Positions 54,276 through 62,762 of a stretch of 64,000 nt of DNA are shown here, one piece after another. Under the pieces are notes generated by a model. It saw only the letters and a list, made by a program, of their open reading frames with translations. It was not told where the DNA came from and ran no database searches. The stretch spans positions 3,224,001 through 3,288,000 of the forward strand of contig NZ_CP031969.1 of the NCBI RefSeq assembly GCF_003443735.1, in the 5' to 3' direction. This stretch comes from Streptomyces sp. CC0208 (lineage in GTDB: Bacteria; Actinomycetota; Actinomycetes; Streptomycetales; Streptomycetaceae). Each line of letters begins with the position of its first letter. Positions within the stretch are counted from its first letter, which is position 1. The position numbers and the translations under genes were made by a program.

Positions 54276-55739
54276 CTACTCGACTCGGCGCAACGCGTCC
54301 GCCGGCCGCAGTCGCGACGCGCGCCAGCCGCCGAACGCTCCCGCGATGAGACCGCCCGCCACCGCCAGACCCACCGCGATCGACACCGTCGTCAGACTGA
54401 CCGGGGCCGTCAGGGCCACGTCCAGGGTCCTGGCGGCCGCCTGTCGGCCGGGGCCCCCGAAGCCCCCACCGCCGGGACCACCCGCGCCGCCACCGCCGCC
54501 ACGGCCCAACTGGGCCTGCAGCGTGGGACTGATGGCGGTCACGACGTACGCCCCCGCGAGACCGAGCCCGATTCCCAGCGTCCCGCCGAGCAGCCCGTTG
54601 ACCATCGCCTCGCCGACGACCTGCCGGGTCACCCGCCCCGACTTCCACCCCAGCGCCTTGAGCGTGCCGAACTCCCGTACCCGGCGCGAGACAGCGGAAG
54701 AAGTCAGCAGACCGGCCACCAGGAATGCGGCGACCAGCACCGCGATCGACAGCCACTTGCCGACATTCGTCGCGAGGGACGACGCCGTCGACAGCGATCC
54801 CGACACCGTGTCCGCGAGATCCGCCGAGGTCGTCACCGTCGTACCCGAGACGTTCTTCTGGATCGTCGACTTGACGGAGTCGATCTTCTGGGAGTCGGTC
54901 GCCTTGACGTAGATCGTGGTGACCTTGTTCTTCGAGTCGCTGAGCGTCTGCGCCTGGGTGAGCGGGACGTAGACGTTGGCCGCCGCGTCCCCGCTGTCCG
55001 CGGTGGCGATGCCGATCACCTTGAACTTGACGCTCTTGATGGTGACGGTGGAGCCGACCTTGAGCTTCTTCTCCTTGGCGTACGCGGAGTCGACGACGGC
55101 GACCTTGGCGTCGGTCTCGGTCGCCGTGAACGTACGGCCGCTGGTGATCTTGGAGGAGGTCAGCGGACCGAGGGCCGCCTTGGTGACGTCGGTGCCGAAG
55201 ACGGAGTAGTTGTCGACGTCGAAGTCGGCGCCGCCGCCCTGCACTTCACCCTGGGGCTGGCCGGTACCGCCGCCGTTCCTGCCGAAGCCGCCTTCACCGC
55301 CCCCGTTGCCGTTCTGCTGGAACTGGCCGCGCGTGAACTGGCCGTTGATCTTGATGACCTGGAGGCTCAGTCCGCCGACCGCGTCCGAGACGCCGGTCTG
55401 CCCGTCGACCTTGGTGACCGTGGCCGCGGACAGGGTCTGGAAACCCTGCACCATCACGCGGTCGCTGCTCTGCTCCGCGTCGGACCCGTTGTCCTGCGCG
55501 TCGAACCGGAAGCGCGGCCGGTCCGACGAACTGGCCTGCGGCTGGGCGGCCTTGGTGACCGTCATGTCGGTGCCCAGTCCGTACAGCGACTGCAGGACCT
55601 TGTCCTGGGCCTTCCCCATGCCGGACGACACGGAACTGACCACGATGACCAGCGCGATCCCGAGCGCGAGCCCGGAGGCGACGACGAGGGCCGCCTTTCT
55701 GCGGCGGCGCAGTTCGCGCCTCAGGTAGGTGAAGAACAT
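54276..55739 (-). CDS. MacB/FtsX-type ABC transporter permease
   Basis: 487 residues. One N-terminal helix (about 18-38), a large extracytoplasmic domain, then three C-terminal helices, which is the FtsX/MacB topology. The exterior carries a Gly/Asn-rich loop (about 145-170, GNGGGEGGFGRNGGG), and a second glycine-rich stretch (GRGGGGGAGGPGGGGFGGPG) lies in the last exterior loop. FtsX domain signature SRRVREFGTLKALGWKSGRVTRQVVGEA is intact. Such pumps act on lipids, peptides or lipoproteins. No adaptor gene is adjacent. Confidence 0.9.
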   Translation of the reverse strand: MFFTYLRRELRRRRKAALVVASGLALGIALVIVVSSVSSGMGKAQDKVLQSLYGLGTDMTVTKAAQPQASSSDRPRFRFDAQDNGSDAEQSSDRVMVQGFQTLSAATVTKVDGQTGVSDAVGGLSLQVIKINGQFTRGQFQQNGNGGGEGGFGRNGGGTGQPQGEVQGGGADFDVDNYSVFGTDVTKAALGPLTSSKITSGRTFTATETDAKVAVVDSAYAKEKKLKVGSTVTIKSVKFKVIGIATADSGDAAANVYVPLTQAQTLSDSKNKVTTIYVKATDSQKIDSVKSTIQKNVSGTTVTTSADLADTVSGSLSTASSLATNVGKWLSIAVLVAAFLVAGLLTSSAVSRRVREFGTLKALGWKSGRVTRQVVGEAMVNGLLGGTLGIGLGLAGAYVVTAISPTLQAQLGRGGGGGAGGPGGGGFGGPGRQAAARTLDVALTAPVSLTTVSIAVGLAVAGGLIAGAFGGWRASRLRPADALRRVE

Positions 55740-55860
55740 GGCCGCAAGCTAGGTACGGCGCGTGATGACTCCATAAGGTCCGAATAAGAGCTGCATGAGA
55801 AGCCTGTCCGGTAGCCAGGGACGAACCCTCACACACCTGTCAAGGCGGGACCGTTCAAGC

Positions 55861-55894
55861 CGAGAGGCGGCCGCCCCTCAGGGCAACCGCCTCT
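55861..55894 (-). terminator. Hairpin terminator of the L,D-transpeptidase gene
   Basis: GAGAGGCGG (55861-55869) pairs with CCGCCTCTC (55886-55894), loop of 16 bases. It lies 24 bp behind the L,D-transpeptidase stop at 55918. Confidence 0.7.
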
Positions 55895-55917
55895 CCTTGC
55901 TCAGGTCGAAGTGGACG

Positions 55918-57183
55918 TCAGACCGCCGACCCCGCCTTCCAGTCCGCCCAGCTCAGGTTCCAGCCGTTGAGGCCGTTGTCCGGGGCCACCGTCTTGTCGC
56001 CGGTGTTCTTCACGACGACCACGTCACCGACGATCGAGTGGGTGTAGAACCAGTAGCCCGCCGTGCCGGTGTCGTTGGCGCCCTTGGTGTCGGACAGGCC
56101 CACGCAGCCGTGGCTGGTGTTGACGTTGCCGAAGACGGACTTCGCGCCCCAGTAGTTGCCGTGCACGAAGGTGCCGGAGTTGGTGAGCCGGATGGCGTGC
56201 GGCACGTCCTTGATGTCGTACTCGCCCTTGCCGTCATCGTCGGTGAAGCCCACGGTCGCGCCGTTCATGCGCGTCTCCTTGAACTTCTCGGACATCACCA
56301 TGATGCCTTCGTACGTCTTGTTCTCCGGGGAACCGGCGGAGATCGGGATGGTCTTGATGACCGCGCCGTTGTGCGTGATCTTCATCTGCTTGGTCTTGGC
56401 GTCGACGTACGAGACCTGGTTGCGGCCGATCTTGAACGTGACCGTCTTCTGCTGGACGCCGTAGACACCGGAGGCACCCTCGACACCGTCGAGCGCGAGC
56501 TTCAGCGTGACGGTGGAGTTCTCCTTCCAGTACTGGTCGGGACGGCAGTCCATGCGGACGGTGGAGAACCAGTGGCAGACGACCTCCTGGCCGCTGCTGG
56601 AGGAGACCGTGATGCCCTTCTGCACGGCCGCCTTGTTGGTGATCTCCTTGTTGAAGTTGATCGACACCGGCATGCCCACGCCGACGGTCGAGCCGTCCTC
56701 GGGCGTGAAGTTGCCTATGAAGCTGTTGGCCGGGGAGACCGTCGTGAACGAGGCGTTCTCGTGGGCGACGAGCCCGTCGGAGTCCTTGGCCTCCGCGGCG
56801 ACCTTGTAGGTCGTGGAGCGCTCCAGCTGGGTGCTGGGCTTCCAGCTGGTCTTGTCGGCGGACAGCGCGCCGGCCACCTTCGTGCCGTCGGTGGTCGTCA
56901 TCGTCACGTCGGTGAGCGTGCCCTTGCTCACGGTGACGGCGGCGGAGTTGTTGATGGAGGCGTTGTCCGTGCCGTCCTTGGGCGTGATCTTGATCTCAGC
57001 CTGGGAGCTCTTCTTGGCCGCCGCCTCGTCGGCCTTGGCCTGCGAGGTGTCGCCGCCACTGCCGCCCGACGACGAGTCGTCGCCACCGGAACAGGCCGAG
57101 AGCACCAGCACCCCGCCGAGCAGAGCGGACGCGACCGTCAGGCCCCTGCGCCGCTTACTGACCGTCATCACACGCTTCTCCAT
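55918..57183 (-). CDS. L,D-transpeptidase lipoprotein with Ig-like domains
   Basis: 421 residues; ATG 57183, or ATG 57168, which has GGAG 9 bp upstream. Lipobox LVLSAC; lipid Cys about 31. Two Ig-like/BIg domains follow (about 60-260), then the YkuD catalytic domain with HGNYWGAKSVFGNVNTSHGCVGLSD (Cys360). It makes 3-3 cross-links in peptidoglycan from the outer membrane face, and the C-terminal extension is typical of actinobacterial Ldts. A low-complexity Ser/Gly linker follows the lipobox. Confidence 0.93.
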   Translation of the reverse strand: MEKRVMTVSKRRRGLTVASALLGGVLVLSACSGGDDSSSGGSGGDTSQAKADEAAAKKSSQAEIKITPKDGTDNASINNSAAVTVSKGTLTDVTMTTTDGTKVAGALSADKTSWKPSTQLERSTTYKVAAEAKDSDGLVAHENASFTTVSPANSFIGNFTPEDGSTVGVGMPVSINFNKEITNKAAVQKGITVSSSSGQEVVCHWFSTVRMDCRPDQYWKENSTVTLKLALDGVEGASGVYGVQQKTVTFKIGRNQVSYVDAKTKQMKITHNGAVIKTIPISAGSPENKTYEGIMVMSEKFKETRMNGATVGFTDDDGKGEYDIKDVPHAIRLTNSGTFVHGNYWGAKSVFGNVNTSHGCVGLSDTKGANDTGTAGYWFYTHSIVGDVVVVKNTGDKTVAPDNGLNGWNLSWADWKAGSAV

Positions 57184-57338
57184 CGTTGCCGAATCCCAGA
57201 ATCCCCGAGAGTCCCCGTCAAGAACTAAACGCTACGACCGGTTCGTCCCGTTCCACCTTCTCGGAAGGTGTGGGGCACACCACGTCCGCCGTGGCGGAAG
57301 GTGCGTCTGTCGGTCCGTGCGACCCCTGAGACGACGAA

Positions 57339-57366
57339 ACCCCGGGCGGCGGTTGCCGCCCGGGGT
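57339..57366 (-). terminator. Hairpin terminator of the acidic protein gene
   Basis: 57339-57350 pairs with 57355-57366 (ACCCCGGGCGGC stem), loop GGTT on the plus strand, 20 bp behind the stop at 57387 and followed on the minus strand by TTTCG. Confidence 0.87.
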
Positions 57367-57386
57367 CACGATTCTCCCGAGCGCGC

Positions 57387-57731
57387 TCAGCCGACGACCT
57401 CTTCTTCCTCGTCTTCTTCTACATCATCCTCGTCGAGGTCCCAGTCCGGCGAATCCGGGTCGTAGTCGACGTGCTCACTGCTCCAGGATGCCTGGGCCAG
57501 TTCGAGCCCCGGCACGTCCCCCACCAGGTCGAACGGGTCCACGAGATACGCCAGAGCCTCCGCAGTGTCTTCCGTCACAGCGCTCTCGGCATGCGCCCGC
57601 TCGTCCTTCGGCATGTCCGGATCCTCCGCGATCCGCGCCAGCGCGGCCCGGGTGACGGCGTCCTGGTCGTCGACCTCGACGACGAGTTCCACCCGAAGTC
57701 GTACAAAACGTGATGTCTCTTCAGTGCTCAT
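57387..57731 (-). CDS. Small acidic cytoplasmic protein
   Basis: 114 residues; the ATG at 57731 is preceded by TACGCT 6-7 bp away, so translation of a leaderless message is likely; the frame is open further upstream. The N-terminal 40 residues look structured (RFVRLRVELVVEVDDQDAVTRAALARIAED). The C-terminus is very acidic (DPDSPDWDLDEDDVEEDEEEE). No family is recognised. The role could be protein-protein or DNA-mimic-like, but this is speculation. Confidence 0.7.
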   Translation of the reverse strand: MSTEETSRFVRLRVELVVEVDDQDAVTRAALARIAEDPDMPKDERAHAESAVTEDTAEALAYLVDPFDLVGDVPGLELAQASWSSEHVDYDPDSPDWDLDEDDVEEDEEEEVVG

Positions 57732-57737
57732 GCCCGG

Positions 57738-57774
57738 AGCGTAAAGCCCATCGCTCCCGTGACTTTCCCGTGAC
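57738..57774 (-). promoter_or_regulatory. Leaderless promoter with direct-repeat operator for the acidic protein gene
   Basis: The -10 TACGCT (minus strand 57743-57738) places transcription start at the ATG. Upstream, CCCGTGAC occurs twice on the plus strand at 57756-57763 and 57767-57774, 11 bp apart (one helical turn), at the -35 region. This suggests a side-by-side activator or repressor site, also usable by the divergent LAxTG gene. Confidence 0.5.
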
Positions 57775-57840
57775 CCGCGCCTTTCACTAACATCGGCCCA
57801 CACGGCCAATTCGCCAGCACCACAAGGGGATCGATATTCC

Positions 57841-58143
57841 GTGTCATCCGTTCGCCGTCCGTTGCTGACCGCCACCGCCGCGGGGACCCTGCTGGGTGCC
57901 CTGTGGTTCGTCCCGTCTGCCAACGCGACTCAGGACAGCCCGGCGAGAACAGAGCCGTCCGTGCAGGCCACCACGCAGGCGCGGGTCACGACCACCAGCG
58001 CGGAGACGTCCACGGACGACACCCGGCTCGCCGACACCGGCAGCTTCGACACCACGCCGTACGTCGTCGGCGGCACCCTCTTCCTCACGCTGGGTGCGGG
58101 CTTCGTCGTCTATTCGGTACGACGGGAACGCCTGGGGTTTTAA
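57841..58143 (+). CDS. Small LAxTG cell-surface protein (class E sortase substrate)
   Basis: 100 residues from GTG. Signal peptide (MSSVRRPLLTATAAGTLLGALWFVPSANA) is followed by a Thr/Ser-rich mature part of only about 35 residues. The C-terminus is a cell-wall sorting signal: LADTG, then one hydrophobic span (TPYVVGGTLFLTLGAGFVVYSV), then RRERLGF. LAxTG is the motif used by class E sortases of streptomycetes. No sortase gene is adjacent. The mature peptide is unusually short and Thr-rich, a possible glycosylation or spacer region. Confidence 0.78.
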   Translation: MSSVRRPLLTATAAGTLLGALWFVPSANATQDSPARTEPSVQATTQARVTTTSAETSTDDTRLADTGSFDTTPYVVGGTLFLTLGAGFVVYSVRRERLGF

Positions 58144-58328
58144 CGGCCGCGAAGGTGCTCAGCGCGGCCGAGTTGACGAAGCTGCTGCTCGCCAAGGGCG
58201 ATGCCGCCGGGTGCGACGCCCTGCCGAGGTCCAAGTGCGAAGTGAAGACGGACAAGGCCGCCTGTGCCCCGCCGGCGCACGCCATGGCGGGCCTCGCGCC
58301 GCGCGGGACGGAGGCCAAGCTCAGGTAA
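58144..58328 (+). pseudogene. Remnant of a lipoprotein gene (LSAAEL-type sensor-like domain)
   Basis: In the frame ending TAA at 58326 the bases encode VLSAAELTKLLLAKGDAAGC and a little further KTDKAACAPPAHAMAGLAPR. This is the pattern at the start of streptomycete lipoproteins with the LSAAEL...GDVxGY domain. The lipobox and the rest of the domain are missing, and no start with a ribosome site was found. It appears to be a decayed fragment behind the LAxTG gene. Confidence 0.55.
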
Positions 58329-58336
58329 CCGGCACG

Positions 58337-58367
58337 GGCCCTGTTCGCTCGTACGGCGAACAGGGCC
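58337..58367. terminator. Hairpin terminator between the remnant and hutH
   Basis: GGCCCTGTTCGC (58337-58348) pairs with GCGAACAGGGCC (58356-58367), 7-base loop. It lies 9 bp behind the hutH stop on the minus strand. Confidence 0.85.
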
Positions 58368-58376
58368 GCGGCCCCC

Positions 58377-59921
58377 TTACAGCAGCGGCCCGGTGACGGC
58401 CTCCACCGCCGACACCAGCCGGCCCTCCCGCACGAAGACATCCGCCGCCGCGAGATCCGGCGCCAGGAACCGGTCGGGACCAGGACCCTCGACACCCGCC
58501 TTGCGTACGGCGGTGATGGCGGCCTGGGTCGCCGGTGCGGGGCTCAGACCCTCGCGCAACTCGACGGCGCGCGAGGCGGCGTAGAGCTCGACGGCGAGGA
58601 CCCGGGTCAGGTTGTCGACGGCGGTGCGCAGCTTGCGCGCGGCCGACCAGCCCATCGAGACGTGGTCCTCCTGCATCGCGGAGGACGGGATCGAGTCCGC
58701 GGACGCGGGCACGGCCAGCCGCTTCAACTCACTGACCAGCGCGGCCTGCGTGTACTGGGCGATCATCAGCCCGGAGTCCACGCCGGCGTCGTCGGCGAGG
58801 AACGGCGGCAGCCCGTGGGACCGGTTCTTGTCGAGCAGCCGGTCGGTCCGCCGCTCGGCGATCGAGGCGAGGTCGGCGACGGCGATGGCGAGGAAGTCCA
58901 GCACGTAAGCCACCGGCGCGCCATGGAAGTTGCCGTTGGACTCCACCCGACCGTCCGGCAGCACCACGGGGTTGTCGACCGCGGACGCCAACTCCCGCTC
59001 CGCGACGAGCCGTGCGTGGGCCAGGGTGTCCCGCCCGGCGCCGGCGACCTGCGGGGCGCAGCGCACGGAGTAGGCGTCCTGGACGCGCGGCGCGTCGTCC
59101 TGGTGGTGCCCGGTGAGCTCCGAACCCTCCAGCACGGCCAGCATGTTGGCGGCCGAGGCGCCCTGCCCCGGATGCGGCCGGATGGCGTGCAGCTCGGGAG
59201 CGAGCACCTTGTCGGTACCGAGCAGGGCCTCCAGCGACAGGGCGGCGGTGATGTCGGCGGACTTGTAGAGCATGTCCAGGTCGGCGAGCGCCATGACCAG
59301 CATGCCGAGCATGCCGTCGGTGCCGTTGAGAAGGGCGAGCCCTTCCTTCTCCCGCAGTGCGACGGGCGTGATCCCGTGCTCGGCGAGCAGCTCACCGGCC
59401 GGCCGCACGACCCCGTCCGGCCCTTCGGCGTCCCCCTCCCCCATGAGGGTGAGGGCACAGTGCGAGAGCGGCGCGAGATCACCTGAGCAGCCGAGCGACC
59501 CGTACTCGTGCACGACCGGCGTGATCCCGGCGTTGAGCACATCGGCCATGGTCTGCGCGACCTCGGGCCGCACCCCCGTCCGCCCCGAGCAGACGGTCTT
59601 CAGCCGCAGGAACATCAGCGCCCGTACGACCTCCCGCTCGACCCGCGGCCCCATTCCCGCGGCGTGCGAGCGGACGATGTTGCGCTGCAGCTGGGCCCGG
59701 AGCTCCGGGCTGATGTGCCGGGTCGCGAGGGCGCCGAAGCCGGTGCTGACGCCGTAGACGGGCTCGGGCCTGGCCGCGAGGGCGTCCACGATCCCGCGGG
59801 CCGCGGCGAGAGCGGCGACGGCCTCTCCGGACAGCTCGATACGGGCACCGTCCCGCGCCACGGCAAGGACGTCGGACGCGGTGACCCCGGACGTCCCCAC
59901 CACCACAGTGTGCATATCCAT
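58377..59921 (-). CDS. hutH: Histidine ammonia-lyase
   Basis: 514 residues. The Ala/Cys-Ser-Gly motif that forms the MIO prosthetic group is SLGCSGDLAPLSH (Cys145-Ser146-Gly147). The substrate-binding region includes ADSIPSSAMQEDHVSMGWSAARKLR. The enzyme makes urocanate and ammonia from histidine. The start is ATG 59921 or, two codons on, ATG 59915. A -10 (TACGCT) 7 bp upstream implies a leaderless message. No other hut gene is adjacent, as is usual in Streptomyces. Confidence 0.96.
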   Translation of the reverse strand: MDMHTVVVGTSGVTASDVLAVARDGARIELSGEAVAALAAARGIVDALAARPEPVYGVSTGFGALATRHISPELRAQLQRNIVRSHAAGMGPRVEREVVRALMFLRLKTVCSGRTGVRPEVAQTMADVLNAGITPVVHEYGSLGCSGDLAPLSHCALTLMGEGDAEGPDGVVRPAGELLAEHGITPVALREKEGLALLNGTDGMLGMLVMALADLDMLYKSADITAALSLEALLGTDKVLAPELHAIRPHPGQGASAANMLAVLEGSELTGHHQDDAPRVQDAYSVRCAPQVAGAGRDTLAHARLVAERELASAVDNPVVLPDGRVESNGNFHGAPVAYVLDFLAIAVADLASIAERRTDRLLDKNRSHGLPPFLADDAGVDSGLMIAQYTQAALVSELKRLAVPASADSIPSSAMQEDHVSMGWSAARKLRTAVDNLTRVLAVELYAASRAVELREGLSPAPATQAAITAVRKAGVEGPGPDRFLAPDLAAADVFVREGRLVSAVEAVTGPLL

Positions 59922-59928
59922 ATTCAGG

Positions 59929-59934
59929 AGCGTA
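59929..59934 (-). promoter_or_regulatory. -10 element of the leaderless hutH promoter
   Basis: On the minus strand TACGCT is followed by 7 bp and the ATG at 59921. No Shine-Dalgarno is found before either start candidate, supporting leaderless translation. Confidence 0.55.
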
Positions 59935-59997
59935 CGCACTGAATTCCAGGATGTCACTACTGGGTAGGGGGTACGCCCCTTACCAGGCCGACCGGCC

Positions 59998-61146
59998 TCA
60001 GGGCTGCCGCCCCCGGAACGTCCGCCGCTCGGGCGTCTGCCCCGACGGAGCCGCATCGGCCAGCCGTACGACGGGATCGTCGGGCCCGCCCCGCCCCGCG
60101 ACCACGGGCCTTTCGGCACGCTCGGCCTTGGCCCGGTACTGCGCGGCATCGGCGAGCCGGAAGAGCCGCCGGGCGGACCGGACGGGCCCGATGGGGTCCG
60201 CGGTGGAGGCCACCCCGCACGCCACCCCCTCCCCCAGCTCCAGCTCACCGGCCCGCCGGCAGAGTTCGTCGGCGGCCCTGACGACGTCGTCGGCGGACGG
60301 CCCGACGGCGAGCAGACAGAACTCGTCCCCACCGAGCCGGGCGGCCAGGGCCCCCGGCAGCATGGCCCCGCACAACGACAGGACCGACCCGAAACGCTCC
60401 AGCAGCCGATCGCCCACGGCATGCCCACGGGTGTCATTGACCCGCTTCAACCCGTTCAGGTCACACACCACGAGACTGACGACGACCCCGTCCCGCTTGT
60501 GCCGGTCGACGGCCTCGTCGAGCCGCGCGTCGACGGCACGGCGATTGGCGAGCCCGGTCAGCGCGTCCGTGAACGCCAGCCGTCTCGCCTCCTCCAGCCG
60601 CTCCGCCTGGGCGATTCCGGCGGCGACGACGGCGGCCAGTACGGTGGCGAAGTCGGCGTCCTCCCGTCCGAAGACGGGGGCACCGGTGGGCCGGGCGACA
60701 TACAGCTCACCCCACGCCCGCCCGTTCAGCACGATCGGGGCGACGACACAGCTCCCCCGCCCCCTCCTACGGAGCGCGGCGACCCGCTGATGCACATACC
60801 CGGGCCGCCCCCCGGCTGCCGGCCCCTCCGCCGTCTCGACCCACGCGTTGGGCTCGCCGCCCCCGGCCCACCGCTCGTGCAGAAACTCGGTGATCTCCGG
60901 GAACTGGTGCACGGGGTAGGCCTCCCCGTCGGGAAACTCCTCCTCACCGGCGGCCCGCTCCCCCACGTTCACCAGCACCCTGAGCCGCCCGAGCTCCCGC
61001 TCCCACACCGACAACGCGGCGAAACTCCCCCCGAGCGCACGGCACGCCCCAGCGGCGGCGGCCCGCCACGCCTCCCGCGAGCCGTGCGCCGCGGCCATGC
61101 CCTGAGCCAACGCGACGACCGCGGCCAGCCGGATGTCCTCACCCAT
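59998..61146 (-). CDS. GAF-GGDEF diguanylate cyclase
   Basis: 382 residues. A GAF-type sensor domain covers about residues 20-175 (CVVAPIVLNGRAWGELYVARPTG). The GGDEF domain begins at about 188 (RLAFTDALTGLANRRAVDARLDEAV) with the intact active site LGGDEFCLLAV. An RxxD-like inhibitory site was not seen. It would make cyclic di-GMP, which controls development in Streptomyces through BldD. The GAF-GGDEF layout matches the described CdgE type, but I do not assign the name with certainty. It is transcribed toward hutH with 76 bp between. Confidence 0.88.
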   Translation of the reverse strand: MGEDIRLAAVVALAQGMAAAHGSREAWRAAAAGACRALGGSFAALSVWERELGRLRVLVNVGERAAGEEEFPDGEAYPVHQFPEITEFLHERWAGGGEPNAWVETAEGPAAGGRPGYVHQRVAALRRRGRGSCVVAPIVLNGRAWGELYVARPTGAPVFGREDADFATVLAAVVAAGIAQAERLEEARRLAFTDALTGLANRRAVDARLDEAVDRHKRDGVVVSLVVCDLNGLKRVNDTRGHAVGDRLLERFGSVLSLCGAMLPGALAARLGGDEFCLLAVGPSADDVVRAADELCRRAGELELGEGVACGVASTADPIGPVRSARRLFRLADAAQYRAKAERAERPVVAGRGGPDDPVVRLADAAPSGQTPERRTFRGRQP

Positions 61147-61215
61147 CAGTCCAGGTTAGGGAGGATTTGGGCGGGTACCGGGGTGCGGTTGAGCCGTTCG
61201 AGAACACGGGCAGCC

Positions 61216-61407
61216 GCGCTGGGCTTGAGCGGGGCGCCTATGGGGGTGCCGGGTTCGGTTGTGGGGCGGGTGCGGGCCGGTGGGGGCTGGTCGCGCAGTT
61301 CCCCGCGGTTCCGCTGCGCTGGGCTTGAGCGGGGCGCCTATGGGGGTGCCGGGTTCGGCTGTGGGGCGGGTGCGGGTCGGTGGGGGCTGGTCGCGCAGTT
61401 CCCCGCG
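61216..61407. repeat. Direct duplication, period 100 bp
   Basis: 61216-61307 and 61316-61407 are nearly identical (two mismatches found by eye). Each contains GGTCGCGCAGTTCCCCGCG (61289-61307, 61389-61407), which is the core of the interspersed element at 54109. Confidence 0.87.
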
Positions 61408-61512
61408 CCCCTAGGTGGGTGCAGTCACCTGCGCCAGGACGGGCCGTTCGCCACCCTCCCCGCCGCGACGCGCGCCCAGGCGGGCCGGTAGTCGCGTACG
61501 GCGGGAAGGGGA

Positions 61513-61610
61513 CGGGGTGGGGGGTGTCCGCCCGCAGCGGCCGGCGTCCGGCACCGAGCACAGCTCAAGCAGCAGCAACCGCCGGACCAGGACGGACACC
61601 CCCCACCCCG
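61513..61610. repeat. 18-bp perfect inverted repeat with a 62-base loop
   Basis: CGGGGTGGGGGGTGTCCG (61513-61530) is the exact reverse complement of 61593-61610. The G-runs could also form a quadruplex on one strand. The loop itself holds GGCGTCCGG-type GC-rich sequence. No gene is affected. Confidence 0.82.
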
Positions 61611-61760
61611 GCCCCGACCCACCACCGGACGGAACGCGCTACACAAGCCCCCACCGAACCCGCAGCTGCGCCGCAGGCATCAGGGGCGCGGGGAACTGCG
61701 CACAAACGCCCGCCCCCACCCAACCCGCACAAGACACCGCCCACCCGCCGGAGGCAACCG

Positions 61761-62561
61761 TCACTGCCCAGGCCACCGCGCCACCCGTCGCTCATTGAAC
61801 GCCGCCACCCCCTCCGCCCGATCCCCCGAGAACGCCACCGCCCGCCACGCCGCGTCCTCCACCTCAAGGCCGGCCCGCAGATCCAGCCCCTGCCCGAGCC
61901 GCAGCGCACGCTTCGCCGCCCGCAGCCCCACCGGCGAGTTCGCGGCGATACGAGCCGCCAGCGAAAGCGCCTCCGCCCGGTCCTCCCCAGCCTCCACCAG
62001 CTGATCCACCAGCCCCAGCCGATGCGCCTCCGCCGCCTCCACCCGCCGCGCCGTGAAGATCAGCTCCGCGGCCCGGGCCGCCCCCACCCGCCGCGGCAGC
62101 AACTGCGTCCCCCCGCCCCCGGGGATCACCCCCACCGACACCTCCGGCAACCCCACCACCGCCGTACGGTCGGCCACGATCAGGTCGCACGCCAGCGCCA
62201 GCTCGAACCCCCCGCCCAGCGCGAACCCGTGCACCGCGGCGATCGTCGGCACGGGCAGCTCCAGCACCCCCGTGTACGCCCCCCGGGTCACCGGCCGCTG
62301 CCGCACCAGATCCGCGTCGCTGAAGGAGTTCCGCTCCTTCAGATCAGCGCCCACACAGAAGGCCCGCTCATGCGTGGAGGTCAGCACGACAACCCGTACC
62401 GTCCCCTCACCCCCCAGCGCGTAACAGGCGGCGGCGACGGATCGCGCCATCTCCGTGGAGACCGCGTTCATCGCCTTGGGCCGGTCGAGGACCAGCTCGG
62501 CGACTACCCCCTCCTCGTGCCGCCTCACCAGCACGAACTCCCCGAACCGCTCCTCGCCCAT
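61761..62561 (-). CDS. Enoyl-CoA hydratase/isomerase (crotonase family)
   Basis: 266 residues; ATG 62561 with GGGAGGG upstream. Crotonase-fold signatures include LDRPKAMNAVSTEMARSV, the oxyanion-hole region CVGADLKERN, AAVHGFALGGGFELALACDLIVADRTAVVGLPEVSVGVIPGGGGTQLLPRRVG (Glu of the catalytic pair in PEV) and RLGLVDQLVEAGEDRAEAL. It hydrates or isomerises enoyl-CoA thioesters; the substrate is unknown. Confidence 0.92.
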   Translation of the reverse strand: MGEERFGEFVLVRRHEEGVVAELVLDRPKAMNAVSTEMARSVAAACYALGGEGTVRVVVLTSTHERAFCVGADLKERNSFSDADLVRQRPVTRGAYTGVLELPVPTIAAVHGFALGGGFELALACDLIVADRTAVVGLPEVSVGVIPGGGGTQLLPRRVGAARAAELIFTARRVEAAEAHRLGLVDQLVEAGEDRAEALSLAARIAANSPVGLRAAKRALRLGQGLDLRAGLEVEDAAWRAVAFSGDRAEGVAAFNERRVARWPGQ

Positions 62562-62762
62562 GACACCCTCCCGGTTAACGCGGGTTAACAAGAACGCTCC
62601 GATCATCGCAGCCCCGCCCCCACCGCGAAAGGTTCCCGCCCGACGCACCCGACACCTCGTTCGAGTGACATCCCACCCAACTCCCCACCCACCGCTCACG
62701 GCAGCGCATAACGTGCGCCCCGCCATGGCGCACAGGGGGCGCAGGCACCCAGGGGAGGAAGC

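Larger units (their letters stand above)
61147..61760. other. Repeat-rich intergenic region
   Basis: No gene is supported. The region has a 92-bp direct duplication with a 100-bp period (61216-61407), an 18-bp inverted repeat with a 62-base loop (61513-61610), and an inverted copy of the GGCGCGGGGAACTGCGC core at 61685-61701. The GGDEF gene is divergent on its left, and the enoyl-CoA hydratase stop follows on its right. Confidence 0.75.
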
